The notes under the pieces: generated by a model
Database searches by the model: none
The model's input: only the letters and a program-made list of their open reading frames with translations
Told to the model about the DNA's origin: nothing
Shown: positions 45,860 through 47,242 of the stretch, piece by piece
Numbering within the stretch: position 1 is the first letter of the stretch
Layout of the letters: each line of letters starts with the position of its first letter
Program-made: the position numbers and the translations under genes
Origin: Candidatus Methylomirabilota bacterium
GTDB taxonomy: Bacteria > Methylomirabilota > Methylomirabilia > Rokubacteriales > DASRDR01
Direction: 5' to 3'
NCBI GenBank assembly: GCA_036005065.1
Contig: DASYQW010000130.1
Span: 1-47,242, forward strand
DNA length: 47,242 bases

Positions 45860-47242
45860 TCAGCACTCGTTGAAGCCGCAGCCGTAGCACTTCTTGCAGC
45901 CCTCCTCGTAGACGAACGTCGCCTGGCCGCACTCGGGGCACATATCCCCGGCCGTCAGCTTGGCGGCCGGCCCGGCGGCCGCCGGGGCCTCCTCGACCTT
46001 CGCCTGGCCCCCGTGCTCGGCCAGGACACGGGCGATGCCGTCCGGCAGGGACAGCACGCGCCCGGGACCGAAGCCGAGCGGCCGGCCACCGCCGATGCCC
46101 GAGAGCTGCCCGATGACCTCCTCGAGACGCCGCTTCGGCGACAGGGGCGAGGGCATGCGGAGCGTCAGCGAGATGAGCCGCCCCATCGCCTCCGCCACGG
46201 CCATCGTGTCGGACCCGGCCTTCCCCACCGACACGAAGACCTCGAAGGGCTCGCCGTCGCCGTTCTCGTTCACGACGACGAACGCGGTCCCCAGCGGCGT
46301 CTCCACCCGGTAGGTGCGCCCCTGGAGGCTTCGGGGCCGCGGCTTCACCGCCGCCGGCGGCGCCGGCGCCACGGCGGCGGCCGGCCCGGCCTCGCGCTTC
46401 TCCGCCATCTTCGTCCCGAGGTGGAGGACCCCCTCCTTGCAGCCGTCTCGGAACACGGTGATGCCGAGACACCCGAGCTGCCAGGCCAGCAGGTAGGCTC
46501 GGGCGACGTCGTCGATGGTCGCCGAGTTCGGAAGGTTGATCGTCTTCGACACCCCGTTGTCGGTGTAGTGCTGGAACGCGGCCTGATGCCGGACGTGCCA
46601 CTCGAAGGGCACTTCGTGGGCGGTGACGAAGACCCGCTGGACGTCTTCCGGCACGGCCGCCAGGTCGTGGACGACGCCCCGCCGCGCGATCTCCTCCATC
46701 AGCGCCTCCGAGTGGAAGCCGCGCTCGCGGGTCACCTGCTCGAAGACGTGATTGATGAAGGGCAGGACCCGGTCGCCCACCTTGTGGGTGAAGGCGATGG
46801 CGAAAGCCGGCTCGACACCGGACGAGCAGCCGGCGATCATCGAGATCGTGCCGGTCGGCGCGATCGTCGTGACGGTCGAGTTGCGGAGCGCTCGCTGGCT
46901 CTGGTAGATCGACCGTGACCAGTTGGGGAACGGCCCGCGCTCCTCGGCGAGCTTGGCCGACTGGTCGTGGGCTTTCTCCTCGATGAACGCCATCAGGCGC
47001 CCGCCCAGGTCGAGGGCGGCCTGGCTGTCGTACGGGACCCCCATCCGGAACAGGAGGTCCGCCCAGCCCATGACGCCGAGGCCGATCCGCCGGTTGGCCT
47101 TGACCGTCTCGTCGATCTCGGGGAGTGGGTACGGGTTCACCTCGATCACGTCGTCGAGGAAGCGGACCGACAGGCGCACGACGCGCTCGAGCTCCGGCCA
47201 GTCCACCGCCCATTCGCCGTCCGGCTGGCGCGCGGCGAACTT
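45860..47242 (-). CDS. nrdJ: Adenosylcobalamin-dependent ribonucleotide reductase, C-terminal part
   Basis: 460 codons, open to the window edge, so the N-terminal part is missing. The barrel is recognisable by IGLGVMGWADLLFRMGVPYD and NSTVTTIAPTGTISMIAGCS, whose PTGTIS loop binds the substrate phosphate; HKVGDRVLPFINHVFEQ and INLPNSATIDDV follow. After the catalytic domain come a Pro/Ala linker, a TSCPD-type domain (RTYRVETPLGTAFVVVNE, KAGSDTMAVAEAMGRL) and a C-terminal zinc-ribbon or redox region with CPECG ... CKKCYGCGFNEC. The class II enzyme makes dNTPs without oxygen dependence and needs vitamin B12. Stop TGA at 45860. Confidence 0.94.
   Translation of the reverse strand, partial: KFAARQPDGEWAVDWPELERVVRLSVRFLDDVIEVNPYPLPEIDETVKANRRIGLGVMGWADLLFRMGVPYDSQAALDLGGRLMAFIEEKAHDQSAKLAEERGPFPNWSRSIYQSQRALRNSTVTTIAPTGTISMIAGCSSGVEPAFAIAFTHKVGDRVLPFINHVFEQVTRERGFHSEALMEEIARRGVVHDLAAVPEDVQRVFVTAHEVPFEWHVRHQAAFQHYTDNGVSKTINLPNSATIDDVARAYLLAWQLGCLGITVFRDGCKEGVLHLGTKMAEKREAGPAAAVAPAPPAAVKPRPRSLQGRTYRVETPLGTAFVVVNENGDGEPFEVFVSVGKAGSDTMAVAEAMGRLISLTLRMPSPLSPKRRLEEVIGQLSGIGGGRPLGFGPGRVLSLPDGIARVLAEHGGQAKVEEAPAAAGPAAKLTAGDMCPECGQATFVYEEGCKKCYGCGFNEC

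Overview
The window is very GC-rich bacterial chromosome, almost all of it read from the minus strand; only rpsT and one small gene read from the plus strand. It belongs to a diderm with Kdo-type lipopolysaccharide: kdsA, kdsD, kdsC, lptC, lptA, lptB and lptE are all present. It also carries a class II (B12-dependent) ribonucleotide reductase, sigma-54, an aconitase-X/proline dehydrogenase cluster and a periplasmic cytochrome c. Base composition and gene order suggest an uncultivated soil or subsurface lineage such as Rokubacteria/Methylomirabilota. That is inference, because no 16S gene or other lineage marker is present. I see no tRNA, rRNA, CRISPR array, insertion sequence or prophage.

Layout. 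(1) 1-729: start of a polysaccharide-export lipoprotein gene behind a textbook sigma-54 promoter. (2) 9935-965: metK, ahcY, a PHP-domain protein, a GT39-like and a GT2 glycosyltransferase and a UPF0182 membrane protein; the last five are mostly joined by 1-4 base overlaps. (3) 23262-10018: a long run dtd, xer recombinase, CBS-CCA nucleotidyltransferase, pyrG, kdsA, kdsD, kdsC, lptC, lptA, lptB, rpoN, hpf, rapZ and a phosphoglucose/phosphomannose isomerase. It combines Kdo synthesis, LPS transport and sigma-54. (4) murJ, with rpsT divergent from it. (5) 29373-25261: leuS, lptE, holA. (6) A secreted four-cysteine protein, uvrC, uvrB and an HNH endonuclease with its own near-leaderless promoter. 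(7) 37497-34803: proline dehydrogenase and both aconitase-X subunits, which fits hydroxyproline/proline catabolism. (8) Two small basic/coiled-coil genes, then thrC-like, a hybrid sensor protein and Ppx/GppA as one overlapping unit. (9) Cytochrome c, an NCS2-type permease, a small DRR-rich protein, a hypothetical gene and the 3' two-thirds of nrdJ.

Most notable observations. Two genes (kdsD and holA), and probably a third (the PHP gene), have no usable ATG, GTG or TTG. Their family-conserved N-termini begin at CTG, with a Shine-Dalgarno sequence in the two best cases. A full-consensus sigma-54 promoter drives the polysaccharide-export gene. A family of paired hairpins recurs at three intergenic sites. 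The hybrid kinase has Arg exactly where the phospho-accepting His should be. Several genes appear to be transcribed as leaderless mRNAs, one of them from a promoter whose spacer is a perfect dyad.
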